Below are positions 17,083 through 28,604 of a DNA stretch of 52,373 nucleotides, one piece after another. The stretch is from an uncultured Eubacteriales bacterium (GTDB lineage: Bacteria > Bacillota > Clostridia > Christensenellales > CAG-138), in contig CADCMN010000003.1 of the NCBI GenBank assembly GCA_902802575.1, positions 1 to 52,373 of the forward strand. Direction: 5' to 3'. The stretch's first letter is position 1. Each line of letters starts with the position of its first letter. Made by a program: the position numbers and the translations under genes. Below the pieces are notes generated by a model. It was given only the letters and a program-made list of their open reading frames with translations. It made no database searches and was not told where the DNA came from.

Positions 17083-20000
17083 CAAAGCTGGAAATGCAGG
17101 GGTTCAAATCCTTTGCCAAGAAAACCGAGCTGCAATTCGGCAGCGGGATCACAGCCGTCATCGGTCCCAACGGCAGCGGAAAAAGCAACATTTCCGACGC
17201 CGTACGTTGGGTGTTGGGCGAACAGAGCGCCCGAGCCCTGCGCGGCGCCAAGATGGAGGATGTGATCTTCAATGGCACCCAGAAACGCCGGCCTTTGGGC
17301 ATGGCGGAGGTGACGCTGTCCTTCGACAACACCGATCATTCCCTGCCGGTGGACTATGCCGAGGTGGCGGTCACCCGTCGGGTGTACCGCAACGGGGAGA
17401 GCGAATACGCCATCAATGGCAAGACATGCCGGTTGAAGGACGTGTTGGAGCTGTTCCGCGACACGGGCATCGGCCGGGATGGCTATTCCATCATCTCCCA
17501 GGGCAAAGTGGATGAGATATTGTCCAATAAATCCGCGGACCGCCGCTCCGCTTTGGAGGAGGCGGCCGGCGTCATGCGTTATCGCGTGCGCCGGACCGAG
17601 GCGGAAAAGAAGCTGGAAAACACCCAGAAGAACATGGAGCGCATCGGCGACATCCTTCACGAGCTGGAGAGCCGGGTGGGCCCTCTGGGAGAGCAGCGGG
17701 AGAAGGCGCTCCGGTATCAGGAGGCGCGCGGCGAGCTGCAGCGGCTGGAGGTCAACCTGTTCCTCCATGAGACCGAGAAGAACCGGGCCAAGATCGCCGA
17801 GCAGCAGGCCGTTTTGCAGGAGCTGCAGGAGAAGCTTTCGGGCATTGAGTCCGAAGATAGCGTGTTGCAGGAGGCCAGCCACGAGCTGGAGGATCGGATC
17901 CGGGCGCTGGACGAAAAGCTGGACGAGGGACAGAAGCGGCTTATGGAACTGCTGTCCGCTGTGGAAAGTCTGCAGGGCGAGGCGAAGCTGAAGGAAGCCC
18001 GTCAGGAGACCCTTGATCAGGAGCGGGAACGGCTTTTAGCAGAGGCGGAGGCTCAGGCCAAGGAGGCCGCTGACCGCCAGCAGATCCTGGACAGCATGGG
18101 GAACCTGTCCGATGAGGAACGGGAAGAACTGCAGCAGCAGATCGATGAAATGAACGCCGCCCTGTCTGCCCTGCAGACGGAATGCGAGCAGGCCGAAGCG
18201 GCGCTGGAAGAGAAAAAGAATCGGATCATGGAGGAGCTGAACCGCCTGTCCGACAAAAAGAGCAGCTTGTCCCGGCTGTCCGCTTTGGAACAATCTTTGG
18301 GGGAACGGGCCGAAGTCATCCGAAACGAGCTTGCATCAAACGCACAGCGAAACGGTCAGCTGCAGGAGGAGAAGGCCCAGGCAGAAACGGAGCAGCAACA
18401 GCTTTTCGCACTGCGTGAAGCCTGCCGGGAGGCACTTCATCAAGCCCGCGAGAATCAAGCCCAACTTCTATCCGAGCAGGAGGTGGAGACGGAAACTCTG
18501 CGCCAAAGGGAACAGGAGAGCGGCGCCCTATCCTCTCGCCTGCATGTGCTGGAGGAGATGGCCAGAAAGCGGGAAGGCTATCAGAACAGCGTGCGCCTCA
18601 TCATGGACTATGCCGAGCGAGACGTGGAGCTGCGGCAAAGGATCGTGGGCGTGGTGGCGGAGCTCATCCATGTGCCCGAGAGGTATGAAGTGGCCGTGGG
18701 TACGGCCCTGGGCGGCGCCCAGCAAAACCTGGTGAGCCGGACCGGCCGGGACGCCAAATACATCATTGAGACCCTGCGGCGTAAGGAGTTCGGCCGCTGC
18801 ACCATTTTGCCGCTGGATCTGCTGTCAGAGAATGGCGTGCGGGAAAAGGACCGACACTTTTTGCAGGAAAAGGGCGTCATCGGCCTGGCCTGCGACCTTA
18901 TCCGCTGGGAGAACGGCATGGACAAGGCCGTGGAATACCTGCTGGGCCGGACCGTGGTGGTGGAAGATCTCTCCGTGGGCGTGAGTCTGAAGGAGCGCTC
19001 CGGCGGCGTCTTCCAGATCGTCACCCTAAAGGGCGACCTCATCACCCCGGGCGGCGCCATGACCGGCGGCAGCAATCAGCGCAAGAGCTTCGGCATCCTG
19101 GGCCGGGAGCGGGAGATCGCTGAGCTGAAAAAGAAATACGCGGAGCTCGAAACAGCCCGCAGGGAAGCCATCGACCGGCTGACGAAGAAAAAGCAGCAGG
19201 TCGCCCTGGCGGCCGTACAGGTGGACGGCTTGGTGCGGGATCTGCACGACAGGGATATCGACCTTGAAAAGCAGAACGATAAGCTGGCGATCATCGAGCG
19301 GGATATGGCGTCGGCCCAGGCCGACCGGGAGAAGCTGGAAGAGGAGCAGACCGCCAACGGGGAGAATGTCCGTTCCATTCGGGAAAGAATAGAGCTGTTG
19401 AACAGCGAACAGACTGATTTGGAGGAGCACGGCACCGTTTCCCGGCAGGAGGTCATGGCGCAGAGCAAGGCCCTGTTTGCCTTGCGCAAGCAGCGGGACG
19501 AGCAGGCGGAAGCCTTGACGGAACTTCGGCTCCGCTATACCGCCGTCATGAAGGAAGCTTCCGCCCGGGAAGCGGAGCGGGAACGGCTAACGCGGGAGAT
19601 GCAGCGCTGCGCCGAAAAGCAGACGGCGCTGTTGGAGAATGCCCAGAGGGTCCGGCAGGAAGCCGAAGCGACGGCGCAAACCATTTGCATACTGCAATCG
19701 CAGGTGGAGGAGGCGAAGGGAGACCTTGCCGCCGCCCAGCAGGAGCAGCAGAAGGTGGAGGACCAGTGCACCCTGCAAAAGGAAGAGCTGCGGGTCCGTC
19801 GCACCCGGCGGGATGAACTGCTGAGCAGCACCCGAGCCCTTCTGGACAGCCGAACGCGGGCGGAGATGACCCTCGGAAAACTCCAGACGGCGTTGGAGCA
19901 GCAGCAGGATCGGATCTGGCAAACCTACGGTCTGACCTATGAGAACGCCCTGCAGCTGAAAGAGGATATCCCCATCACTTCCAGCGCCCAGCGGGCGGCC

Positions 20001-20627
20001 AAGCTCCGGGAGCAGATCCGCGCCCTGGGCACGGTCAACCTGGACGCTATCGAGGAATACGCCCAGGTCTCTGAGAGATACGAGAATCTGAGCCGGCAGT
20101 ATGACGATCTCACCAGCGCGGCCCAGGATCTGTACACCCTTATCGAAAAGCTGACCAAGACCATGGAAAAGGTCTTTGCCGGAGAGTTTGATCGGGTGCA
20201 GGGAGAGTTCAAGAAAGTGTTCGTGGCCCTGTTCGGCGGCGGCCAAGCGGAGCTGCGGCTCAGCGATCCCAAGGACGTGCTGAACTGCGACATCGACATC
20301 ATCGCCCAGCCGCCCGGAAAGAAACTGCAGCTGCTGAGCCTCATGTCCGGCGGAGAAAGGGCGTTGACGGCCATTGCCCTGCTGTTCGCCATGCTCAGGG
20401 TCAAGAGCCCGGCGTTCTGCTTTCTGGACGAGATCGAGACCAGCCTGGACGAGGCCAACGTGGGCCGCTTTGCGGAGTTCGTCCGGGAGTATGGGAAGAC
20501 GACCCAGTTCATCCTCATCACCCACCGCAAGGGCAGCATGGAGGTGTGCAACACCCTCTACGGCGTGGCCATGGAGGAAAAGGGCGTGAGCACCATCGTA
20601 TCCGCAAAATTTGAGGAGGCAGTCTGA
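17073..20627 (+). CDS. smc: Chromosome partition protein SMC
   Basis: ATPase of the condensin-like SMC-ScpAB complex. The 1184-residue length is typical. The Walker A motif GPNGSGKSN is at 31-39, followed by long coiled coil (about 165-500), the hinge (about 510-660, VGTALGGAQQNLV), a second coiled coil, and the C-terminal head with LMSGGERALTAIALLFA and Walker B FLDEIETSLDEANVGRF. The Walker B tail reads ETSLDEAN rather than the usual DAALDEAN, a mild difference. It starts inside rnc and its stop overlaps ftsY by one base. scpA and scpB are not in the window. Confidence 0.97.
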   Translation: MRLTKLEMQGFKSFAKKTELQFGSGITAVIGPNGSGKSNISDAVRWVLGEQSARALRGAKMEDVIFNGTQKRRPLGMAEVTLSFDNTDHSLPVDYAEVAVTRRVYRNGESEYAINGKTCRLKDVLELFRDTGIGRDGYSIISQGKVDEILSNKSADRRSALEEAAGVMRYRVRRTEAEKKLENTQKNMERIGDILHELESRVGPLGEQREKALRYQEARGELQRLEVNLFLHETEKNRAKIAEQQAVLQELQEKLSGIESEDSVLQEASHELEDRIRALDEKLDEGQKRLMELLSAVESLQGEAKLKEARQETLDQERERLLAEAEAQAKEAADRQQILDSMGNLSDEEREELQQQIDEMNAALSALQTECEQAEAALEEKKNRIMEELNRLSDKKSSLSRLSALEQSLGERAEVIRNELASNAQRNGQLQEEKAQAETEQQQLFALREACREALHQARENQAQLLSEQEVETETLRQREQESGALSSRLHVLEEMARKREGYQNSVRLIMDYAERDVELRQRIVGVVAELIHVPERYEVAVGTALGGAQQNLVSRTGRDAKYIIETLRRKEFGRCTILPLDLLSENGVREKDRHFLQEKGVIGLACDLIRWENGMDKAVEYLLGRTVVVEDLSVGVSLKERSGGVFQIVTLKGDLITPGGAMTGGSNQRKSFGILGREREIAELKKKYAELETARREAIDRLTKKKQQVALAAVQVDGLVRDLHDRDIDLEKQNDKLAIIERDMASAQADREKLEEEQTANGENVRSIRERIELLNSEQTDLEEHGTVSRQEVMAQSKALFALRKQRDEQAEALTELRLRYTAVMKEASAREAERERLTREMQRCAEKQTALLENAQRVRQEAEATAQTICILQSQVEEAKGDLAAAQQEQQKVEDQCTLQKEELRVRRTRRDELLSSTRALLDSRTRAEMTLGKLQTALEQQQDRIWQTYGLTYENALQLKEDIPITSSAQRAAKLREQIRALGTVNLDAIEEYAQVSERYENLSRQYDDLTSAAQDLYTLIEKLTKTMEKVFAGEFDRVQGEFKKVFVALFGGGQAELRLSDPKDVLNCDIDIIAQPPGKKLQLLSLMSGGERALTAIALLFAMLRVKSPAFCFLDEIETSLDEANVGRFAEFVREYGKTTQFILITHRKGSMEVCNTLYGVAMEEKGVSTIVSAKFEEAV

Positions 20628-21520
20628 TGGCTAATTTTTTCACAAAATTGAAGGACGGTTTGAAGAAGACCCGGAACAGCTGGTTCGACGCCATCTTCGG
20701 CGAGGACAGGATCAGCGACGAGTTCTTTGACGAGCTGGAGGAGAGCATGATCCTGGCGGATATGGGCGTGGAGACCTCCACCGGTCTGGTGGAAGCCCTT
20801 CGCAAGAGGATCAAGGAGGACAAGCTCAAGAATCGCGGTGAAGCCCGAGAGGCGCTGATCCGGCTGATCGCGGAGCGTGTGGCCCCCGAAGGCCCCTTTC
20901 CTTTGGATGAGCAGGCCGGCGTCATCCTGATCGTGGGCGTCAACGGGGTGGGGAAGACCACCTCCATCGGCAAGATCGCCCACGAATACAAGTCCCGGGG
21001 TCGCAAGCCCATGCTGGCGGCGGCGGACACCTTCCGAGCCGCGGCGGCGGAGCAGCTGGGCATCTGGGCGGAGCGGGCCGGCGTGCCCATGGTCCGCCAT
21101 CAGGAGGGCTCTGATCCGGCGGCGGTGGTCTTCGACGCCATCGCCTCCTACAAGGCCAAGGGCTGCGACCTGCTGATCGTGGACACGGCGGGACGGCTCC
21201 ACAATAAGAAGAATCTGATGAACGAGCTCTCCAAGATCCGCAAGGTCATCGACCGGGAGCTGCCCGGGGTGCCGTGTCAGGTGCTGCTGGTGCTGGACGC
21301 CACCACGGGCCAGAACGCCCTCGCTCAGGCCCTGGCCTTCCAGGAGGCCAGCGACCTCGACGGCGTGATCCTCACCAAGCTGGACGGCACGGCCAAGGGC
21401 GGCGTGGTGGTGAACATCTGCAACACCCTGCGCGTCCCCGTGCGCTTCATCGGCGTGGGGGAGGGGATCGACGATCTCAAGCCCTTTGACGGCGAGGATT
21501 TCGCCCGAGCCTTGCTCTGA
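20627..21520 (+). CDS. ftsY: Signal recognition particle receptor FtsY
   Basis: SRP-type GTPase that docks SRP-ribosome complexes at the membrane. The 297 residues comprise a short acidic N-domain and the G-domain: GVNGVGKTTS at 104-113, AADTFRAAAAEQL near 126, DTAGRLHNKKNLM near 186, TKLDGTAKGG near 250. There is no long acidic A-domain, normal for Firmicutes. GAGGAGG precedes the ATG at the smc stop. ffh is not present nearby. Confidence 0.96.
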   Translation: MANFFTKLKDGLKKTRNSWFDAIFGEDRISDEFFDELEESMILADMGVETSTGLVEALRKRIKEDKLKNRGEAREALIRLIAERVAPEGPFPLDEQAGVILIVGVNGVGKTTSIGKIAHEYKSRGRKPMLAAADTFRAAAAEQLGIWAERAGVPMVRHQEGSDPAAVVFDAIASYKAKGCDLLIVDTAGRLHNKKNLMNELSKIRKVIDRELPGVPCQVLLVLDATTGQNALAQALAFQEASDLDGVILTKLDGTAKGGVVVNICNTLRVPVRFIGVGEGIDDLKPFDGEDFARALL

Positions 21521-21521
21521 T

Positions 21522-21980
21522 ATGACCGGGTACATGGCCGAAATGCGGCGGCTGGTGGGCCATCGGACCGTCATCCAGTGCGCCGCCAGCGTCATCATCG
21601 TGGACCCGCAGGGGCGGCTGCTCCTGGGCAAGCGGTCCGACGATCACCTGTGGGGGTACTCCGGCGGGTCCGTGGAGATAGACGAACCTGCGGAGGATTG
21701 CGCCCGACGGGAGCTGTTGGAGGAGATGGGCCTCGATGCCCTGGAACTCACCTTCTTCTGTGTCAACTCCGGCCCTGAAGCCCATCACGTCTACCCCAAC
21801 GGCGACGAGGTCTCCAATTTCGAGATCGTCTATCTGTGCCGCAACTATACAGGCGAGCCGAAAAACGCCGACGGCGAGATGACGGAGCTGCGCTTCTTCA
21901 CCCCCTCCGAGATCGATCTCGACATGATCTCCCCGCCCATTCGCCCGGTCCTGCGCCGATATTTGGAGCAACACAAGTAA
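21522..21980 (+). CDS. NUDIX hydrolase
   Basis: Hydrolyses nucleoside diphosphates linked to another moiety. The complete NUDIX box runs from GGSVEIDEP through ARRELLEEMGL (about 49-72), matching Gx5Ex7REUxEExGU. The 152-residue single-domain protein resembles the ADP-ribose/mutT-like group; the substrate cannot be called. The ATG lies 1 base after the ftsY stop with no separate ribosome binding site, so translation is probably coupled. A bidirectional terminator follows. Confidence 0.88.
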   Translation: MTGYMAEMRRLVGHRTVIQCAASVIIVDPQGRLLLGKRSDDHLWGYSGGSVEIDEPAEDCARRELLEEMGLDALELTFFCVNSGPEAHHVYPNGDEVSNFEIVYLCRNYTGEPKNADGEMTELRFFTPSEIDLDMISPPIRPVLRRYLEQHK

Positions 21981-21983
21981 AAC

Positions 21984-22010
21984 AAAGAGGAGCGGTAACC
22001 GCTCCTCTTT
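21984..22010. terminator. Bidirectional terminator between NUDIX gene and clpE
   Basis: A nearly perfect palindrome: 13-base arms (21984-21996 with 21998-22010), A-rich on the left and T-rich on the right, so it works for the converging transcripts on both strands. Confidence 0.9.
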
Positions 22011-22021
22011 TCATATGCTCC

Positions 22022-24328
<2,307 letters not shown>

Positions 24329-24359
24329 TTGGCACCTCCAGATCGGTCGTTGATGATCG

Positions 24360-24698
24360 TTATTTGGCTTTGGTCGTCAGCTGATTGACGATGAGGGAGA
24401 CAAGGACGCCGTTGAGCATGGTGAGCCGCATGAGGACTTCGGGCATAGCTTCCGGCTTCACCTCCACCCGGCAGATGGTCATGTCGTTTCCGGGGCGCAG
24501 ATACCCCAGGGCGTAGGTGTCCGCGGTCAGGCCCTTCACCTGCATCAGCGCCTGCATCATGGCTTCGGAACGAGAAAGAAGGGCGTGCGTTTTTTCGCTG
24601 TGCTCATGGGTCAGCAGCAGCAGACGGACCATGTTCATGTTCTGCGCCACGCTCTGCCAACTGGCTTTCAATGCGCTGTCCATCTGTTCGAATTCCAT
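24360..24698 (-). CDS. Met-rich hypothetical protein upstream of clpE
   Basis: I do not recognise this 112-residue protein. It is rich in methionine and leucine (for example MRLTMLNGVLVSLIV at the end), begins with an acidic amphipathic stretch, and appears mostly helical and soluble; there is no clear signal peptide. It has an excellent ribosome binding site (AAAGGAGG) and its own promoter, and is transcribed into clpE after a 31-bp gap. The position suggests an adaptor or regulator of the ClpE machine, comparable to McsA/McsB or MecA in role but not in sequence. That role is inference from gene order only. Confidence 0.6.
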   Translation of the reverse strand: MEFEQMDSALKASWQSVAQNMNMVRLLLLTHEHSEKTHALLSRSEAMMQALMQVKGLTADTYALGYLRPGNDMTICRVEVKPEAMPEVLMRLTMLNGVLVSLIVNQLTTKAK

Positions 24699-24741
24699 CG
24701 CAACCCCTCCTTTCGTCCGGGAAATATAAATCTACTTGCAT

Positions 24742-24771
24742 AGCATACGCTTTTGGAGGCGGTGATGTCAA
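24742..24771 (-). promoter_or_regulatory. Promoter of the Met-rich gene-clpE operon
   Basis: On the minus strand: TTGACA (24766-24771), 18-bp spacer, TATGCT (24742-24747). No CIRCE or CtsR operator is seen around it. Confidence 0.65.
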
Positions 24772-24833
24772 TTACCACAGACGCCTTTTTGACATGGGTT
24801 TTCATGTTTTTCACATTGCAAATCGGTTTTTGA

Positions 24834-24865
24834 CAAAAAATCCCCTCTTCGCGAGGAAGAGGGGG
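24834..24865 (-). terminator. Terminator of vanW
   Basis: Minus-strand hairpin, 9-bp stem (24856-24864 with 24842-24850), followed on that strand by ATTTTTT. It lies directly after the vanW stop. Confidence 0.85.
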
Positions 24866-24879
24866 AAAGGACGGATGGA

Positions 24880-26586
24880 TCATTCGCCGCCGTCATCGCT
24901 GGGGGGACTGGGCGGAGGCGTGACCTCGATGGTACCCACCTCGACCTTCTTGGGGAACATGGTGTAAACCGAAAGGCCCAGGTCCTCTGATCTGACAAGC
25001 TGATTCCCTTTATAGTAGTCCTTAAAGGTGCGCACCTTAGATCCCTTGCTTCCCTTGGAAATGACCTTGGAATAGGTCGTGGGCTTGGTATCAATATAGG
25101 TGTATATCGTCTTGATGGGCGTGGAACCGGCATTCTTGGTCCTGATCTCTATCCGATCATACTCATCCGTTTCAAAGGGAATGCCGTAGATCTCCATGGT
25201 CAGGGTGTTCCCCGACGTATAAGCAACGATGATGATATCGCCCGAGGTATTGTTTTCAAATTTGAAGTCGATGATATTGCCGACGGAATTGATGGTGGCG
25301 TCCCTGCCGCGGGATACATAGCTCACAGGCATGCTGTGGTTGCGCCGTTCCACGATCTTCAGATCGGCAAGCAGGACCGCGTTGTAGAGAGTGGAGGAGA
25401 GCTGACACACGCCGCCTCCGGCCTGCTGGACAACCTCGCCGGCTTCATAGGCGCCGGCGTTTTTCCAGCCATTGGCACGGGTTCGCTTGCCCAGGGTTTC
25501 GTTGGTAGAGAAGACTTCGCCGGGCTTGAGGATGGTCCCGTTGATCTTCTCGGCGCCAAAGCGGATGTTGTATTTCCTGTTTTTGGTGCTCCCGGAAAAA
25601 CTGGTGGTATATCCCCGTCCGCGCCTTACATACTTGCTTTGCAGCAGCTCTTTGGTGACGGTGGGCTCCAGCACCTGCATGGGAATGTCGATCGTTTCAC
25701 CGGAAAGCGGGTCGGTGCTGAGGATCGTGGCTGTCAGCGCTGCCCTGTCGATACCCTTGCCCACAGCTTCATCCGTGTACACCAGCTGATTGCCGTCCAT
25801 AGTGATGGTCGCGTTTACGGCGGGCGTATCCAGCAGATCAGCCAAATACCCCACATAGCGATCCACGGATTCCGTGTCGTAGTTCGGCGCAGGCGCGACG
25901 TCCTTTCCGGCGGCGATCTCGGTCACCTGAAGCATGAAGTCCTCATAGGGCACGGACGTGTCCCGCATGAGGGAGAAGGCCGTATTGACGGCGTTGTTAA
26001 TGTCGAACTGCAGCTGAATGCCCACCGGTCCCTTGTCCGCCGGATCCCCGGGATCGTCATTGGGGTCGGGATCGCCTTCCGCCTCAGCTTTTACCATGTC
26101 GGGGTCTACGGCGTCGTCGTCATCATCCTCCTGAGGCTCGGCGGCTTTGGCGGAGAGAGCCTGGATGCCTTCCGCGGAGGTGGGGTAAATGTTGGTCCCG
26201 TCGAACAGAAGCAGATTGATTGTGAGAGGCTCATCCGTCAGCTTTTGCGTCACGGCGGACAGCGCCTCCTCCCGGGACATACCGCTCACATCCACCCCAT
26301 ATATGCGTGTGCCGGGCAGCATGGTGTCGCGGATGACGATGGCTTCTATCTCCCGCTTGTGCTGTTCAACGACAGGGTCCACCTCGGGGGTCCCCACGAC
26401 GATGTTGGCCTGGCTCAATGTGGCAACGGCCTGAGACGGCGGCGCGACCGCGTTGCCTTGGAGGGTACGTGAGAGCGTCGATTCCTTTCCGCTCAGCAGA
26501 ATGGCGCACAGCCCGCCGGCCAAAACCAAGACGCCGGCACAGGCGCCAAGGATCCAATATTTCTGTTTTCCGTTCAAAATGCTCAT
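24880..26586 (-). CDS. VanW family membrane-anchored cell-wall protein
   Basis: A 568-residue protein with one N-terminal membrane anchor (about 10-31, WILGACAGVLVLAGGLCAIL). The extracellular part starts with a VSGMSREEAL segment resembling PG-binding-4 repeats and contains the VanW core (about 375-450: GGGVCQLSSTLYNAVLLADL, then ERRNHSMPVSYV), ending in a G5-like tail and a Pro-rich C-terminus. A strongly acidic insertion (EDDDDDAVDP onward, about 150-190) is unusual. The molecular function of VanW proteins is unknown; it is not evidence of vancomycin resistance here since vanHAX are absent. Ribosome binding site AAGGAGGC. It diverges from recX. Confidence 0.85.
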   Translation of the reverse strand: MSILNGKQKYWILGACAGVLVLAGGLCAILLSGKESTLSRTLQGNAVAPPSQAVATLSQANIVVGTPEVDPVVEQHKREIEAIVIRDTMLPGTRIYGVDVSGMSREEALSAVTQKLTDEPLTINLLLFDGTNIYPTSAEGIQALSAKAAEPQEDDDDDAVDPDMVKAEAEGDPDPNDDPGDPADKGPVGIQLQFDINNAVNTAFSLMRDTSVPYEDFMLQVTEIAAGKDVAPAPNYDTESVDRYVGYLADLLDTPAVNATITMDGNQLVYTDEAVGKGIDRAALTATILSTDPLSGETIDIPMQVLEPTVTKELLQSKYVRRGRGYTTSFSGSTKNRKYNIRFGAEKINGTILKPGEVFSTNETLGKRTRANGWKNAGAYEAGEVVQQAGGGVCQLSSTLYNAVLLADLKIVERRNHSMPVSYVSRGRDATINSVGNIIDFKFENNTSGDIIIVAYTSGNTLTMEIYGIPFETDEYDRIEIRTKNAGSTPIKTIYTYIDTKPTTYSKVISKGSKGSKVRTFKDYYKGNQLVRSEDLGLSVYTMFPKKVEVGTIEVTPPPSPPSDDGGE

Positions 26587-26666
26587 AGAGCCTCCTTATA
26601 ACATCGTAATCATTTTATCGGTTTTTAAGGGGAATGCTATACCTTTTTGCCATGCTTTACAACAAA

Positions 26667-26682
26667 GTTACAAATTTGTGAC
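26667..26682. promoter_or_regulatory. Imperfect palindrome in the vanW-recX divergent region
   Basis: GTTACAAATTTGTGAC: a perfect 10-bp centre (ACAAATTTGT) with flanking GT/AC pairs and one mismatch per arm. It may be an operator for either divergent gene; no known regulator motif matches confidently. Confidence 0.3.
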
Positions 26683-26724
26683 GTTTGACTATCCAAATCG
26701 TCGGTTTTATGGTATGCTGTTCCC

Positions 26725-27216
26725 ATGATACGGAAAAATCACCATTCCAAACCAGCCGACATGAGTCCCATGGACGCGGCACTATCCTATCTTTCGGCAC
26801 GGATGCGTACCGTGCGCGAGGTAGAGGACAAGCTGGACGACCTTCAATATGGGGAAGGGGATATCCTCGTCACCGTGGAGCGGCTCAAGGAGCTGAACCT
26901 CCTCAACGATGAAGAGTATGCCCGGGAATTCGTGCGTTCCCGGTTGGCCTCCAAACCGGTCAGTCGGCAGAAACTGTACTTGGACCTGAAGAATCACAAG
27001 GTGCCGGAAGAGTTGATTCAAACGGTCCTGAACGAATTGCCCGAGGAAACGGAAGCGGACAACGCTCGGGAGGTGGCCATCAAGTATTGGCGGCAAATGA
27101 GCGCCATAGAGGAGCCGATCCGCCGGGAAAGGGTGCTGCGCCGCCTTATGAGCCGCGGGTTCTCCACGGAGGCCAGTCTGGCCGCTATCCGGCAGGCGGC
27201 GGAGGAAGCGGATTGA
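26725..27216 (+). CDS. recX: RecX family regulatory protein
   Basis: RecX proteins modulate RecA filaments. The 163 residues fit the family's three-helix repeat layout: AALSYLSARMRTVREVEDKL, then a YAREFVRSRL segment and a C-terminal RRLMSRGFSTEASLAAI repeat. The ATG at 26725 has no ribosome binding site and lies six bases after an extended -10 (TGGTATGCT, ending 26718), so a leaderless message is likely; an ATG at 26761 is the alternative. recA is not in the window. The next gene starts within the stop codon. Confidence 0.85.
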   Translation: MIRKNHHSKPADMSPMDAALSYLSARMRTVREVEDKLDDLQYGEGDILVTVERLKELNLLNDEEYAREFVRSRLASKPVSRQKLYLDLKNHKVPEELIQTVLNELPEETEADNAREVAIKYWRQMSAIEEPIRRERVLRRLMSRGFSTEASLAAIRQAAEEAD

Positions 27217-28589
27217 GGCGAATACTGGCTGCAAAGGAATATGCGCGGCTCCTGGAGAGCCTTTCTGAGGAGCAGACACAAAAAGCGGCTGCCGCCGTGG
27301 CCCATTCGGCGCGGGAGCTGATGGCGCGGTACGGGCTAAACCGGTTGGTGGTCCTCTTCGACGAGTCGTTGCGCCCCGTCGCCCTTCGCTCCCTTGAGCT
27401 GGTCTTAGGGATCGGGGTCGAAGCCACCGCCGCCGCGTTGAACACGGACGATCTTCCCGATCTTGCCGGCTCGCTGATCTGCGACCTGCTGCTTGACCCT
27501 GTGGGCCGCGGGACGGTCCGTGAAAAGCGGGCCGCCTGGATCGAAGCCGTGATCCGTTCCGGCCGGCCGATTCTCAGCGCGGCTATTCCGGCAGGGGTGG
27601 ACCCCGACACGGGAGCGGTCGAACATGAGGCCGTATGCGCGCGGATCACCATAGCCCTGGAAGGGTATCTGCCGGGCCTGTTTCTCCGGGAGGGTCTCGA
27701 TCATTGCGGAGAGATCCGGCCGGTGGGGGAAGAGGCTGAGGGCGCGGCAGGCACGTTTCGATTTGAAGCGTCCGACGCTCAGCGATCGCTGCCGCCGCGC
27801 AAGCGGACCGCCCACAAGGGAGATTCCGGCAAGGCGCTGCTGTGCGTGGGCTCGCCCAGATACGTGGGGGCAGCCCTGTTGAGCGCCCGGGCATGTCTTG
27901 CAGCAGGCTGCGGCATCCTGTTCGTCGCCTGTCCCGATGAAGTCCGAGCGGCTCTGCGGCGGCTGCCGGAGGCTATCGGCATACCCGTTGGATCGGATTG
28001 GAATCGGGAGAACTGCCGCCCGGCCATCCGTGCCATGGCGGAGAAGCAAGCCCTGGGCATTGGCTGCGGCGTCGGCGACGGCGACGTTTCGCCCCTCTTG
28101 GAAGCGGCGTTGAAAACAGGGCTGCCGCTGGTTTTGGACGCTGACGGACTGAACTGCCTTTCCCGACGCCGGGAGCTGTTTTCTCTGCTCCATGAAAAGG
28201 TGGTGCTGACCCCTCACCCGGGTGAGATGGGGCGCCTCACGGGGCTTCCTGCCCGCAGGGTGCTGGAGGATCCCCTTTCCCTGGCTGACGAGTTTGCTCA
28301 TCTATGGGGCTGCACGGTGCTGCTCAAAGGGGCCGCCACTGTGGTTTCCGATGGCAAGCGGACGAGGCTGGTAGCGGAGGGGAACGCGGGCCTGGGCAAG
28401 GGCGGCAGCGGAGACGTGCTGACGGGGATCATCACGGGCCTGCTCAGTCAGGGAACGGAACCCTTCACGGCCGCGTGTCTGGGCAGCTATCTGCTGGGTG
28501 CTTCGGCGGTCAGAGCCTTTGCTTTGCTGAAAGAACGGATGCTTCGAGCCACAAATGTGATCGAGGCTTTGGAAGATTGGAACGAGTAA
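27213..28589 (+). CDS. nnrD: ADP-dependent NAD(P)H-hydrate dehydratase with a degenerate epimerase domain
   Basis: NnrD repairs hydrated NAD(P)H. The C-terminal half (about 205-458) is intact: AHKGDSGKALLCVGSPRYVG, DADGLN, TPHPGEMGRL, LLKGAATVV and the GKGGSGDVLTG phosphate loop. The N-terminal half aligns with the NnrE (YjeF_N) epimerase by position and by AAIPAGVDPDTG, but the expected GNNGGDG binding loop is absent and the domain is shortened, so it is probably inactive. I set the start at TTG 27213: it overlaps the recX stop (TTGA) and has GGAGG 7 bases upstream; an upstream ATG would lie deep inside recX. Product 458 aa. Confidence 0.82.
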   Translation: MRRILAAKEYARLLESLSEEQTQKAAAAVAHSARELMARYGLNRLVVLFDESLRPVALRSLELVLGIGVEATAAALNTDDLPDLAGSLICDLLLDPVGRGTVREKRAAWIEAVIRSGRPILSAAIPAGVDPDTGAVEHEAVCARITIALEGYLPGLFLREGLDHCGEIRPVGEEAEGAAGTFRFEASDAQRSLPPRKRTAHKGDSGKALLCVGSPRYVGAALLSARACLAAGCGILFVACPDEVRAALRRLPEAIGIPVGSDWNRENCRPAIRAMAEKQALGIGCGVGDGDVSPLLEAALKTGLPLVLDADGLNCLSRRRELFSLLHEKVVLTPHPGEMGRLTGLPARRVLEDPLSLADEFAHLWGCTVLLKGAATVVSDGKRTRLVAEGNAGLGKGGSGDVLTGIITGLLSQGTEPFTAACLGSYLLGASAVRAFALLKERMLRATNVIEALEDWNE

Positions 28590-28604
28590 AAGGAGGTAGG
28601 AACG

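Noticed and set aside
24880-26586. Vancomycin resistance locus suggested by VanW
   Set aside because: VanW-domain proteins are common in Clostridia; vanHAX and regulators are absent.
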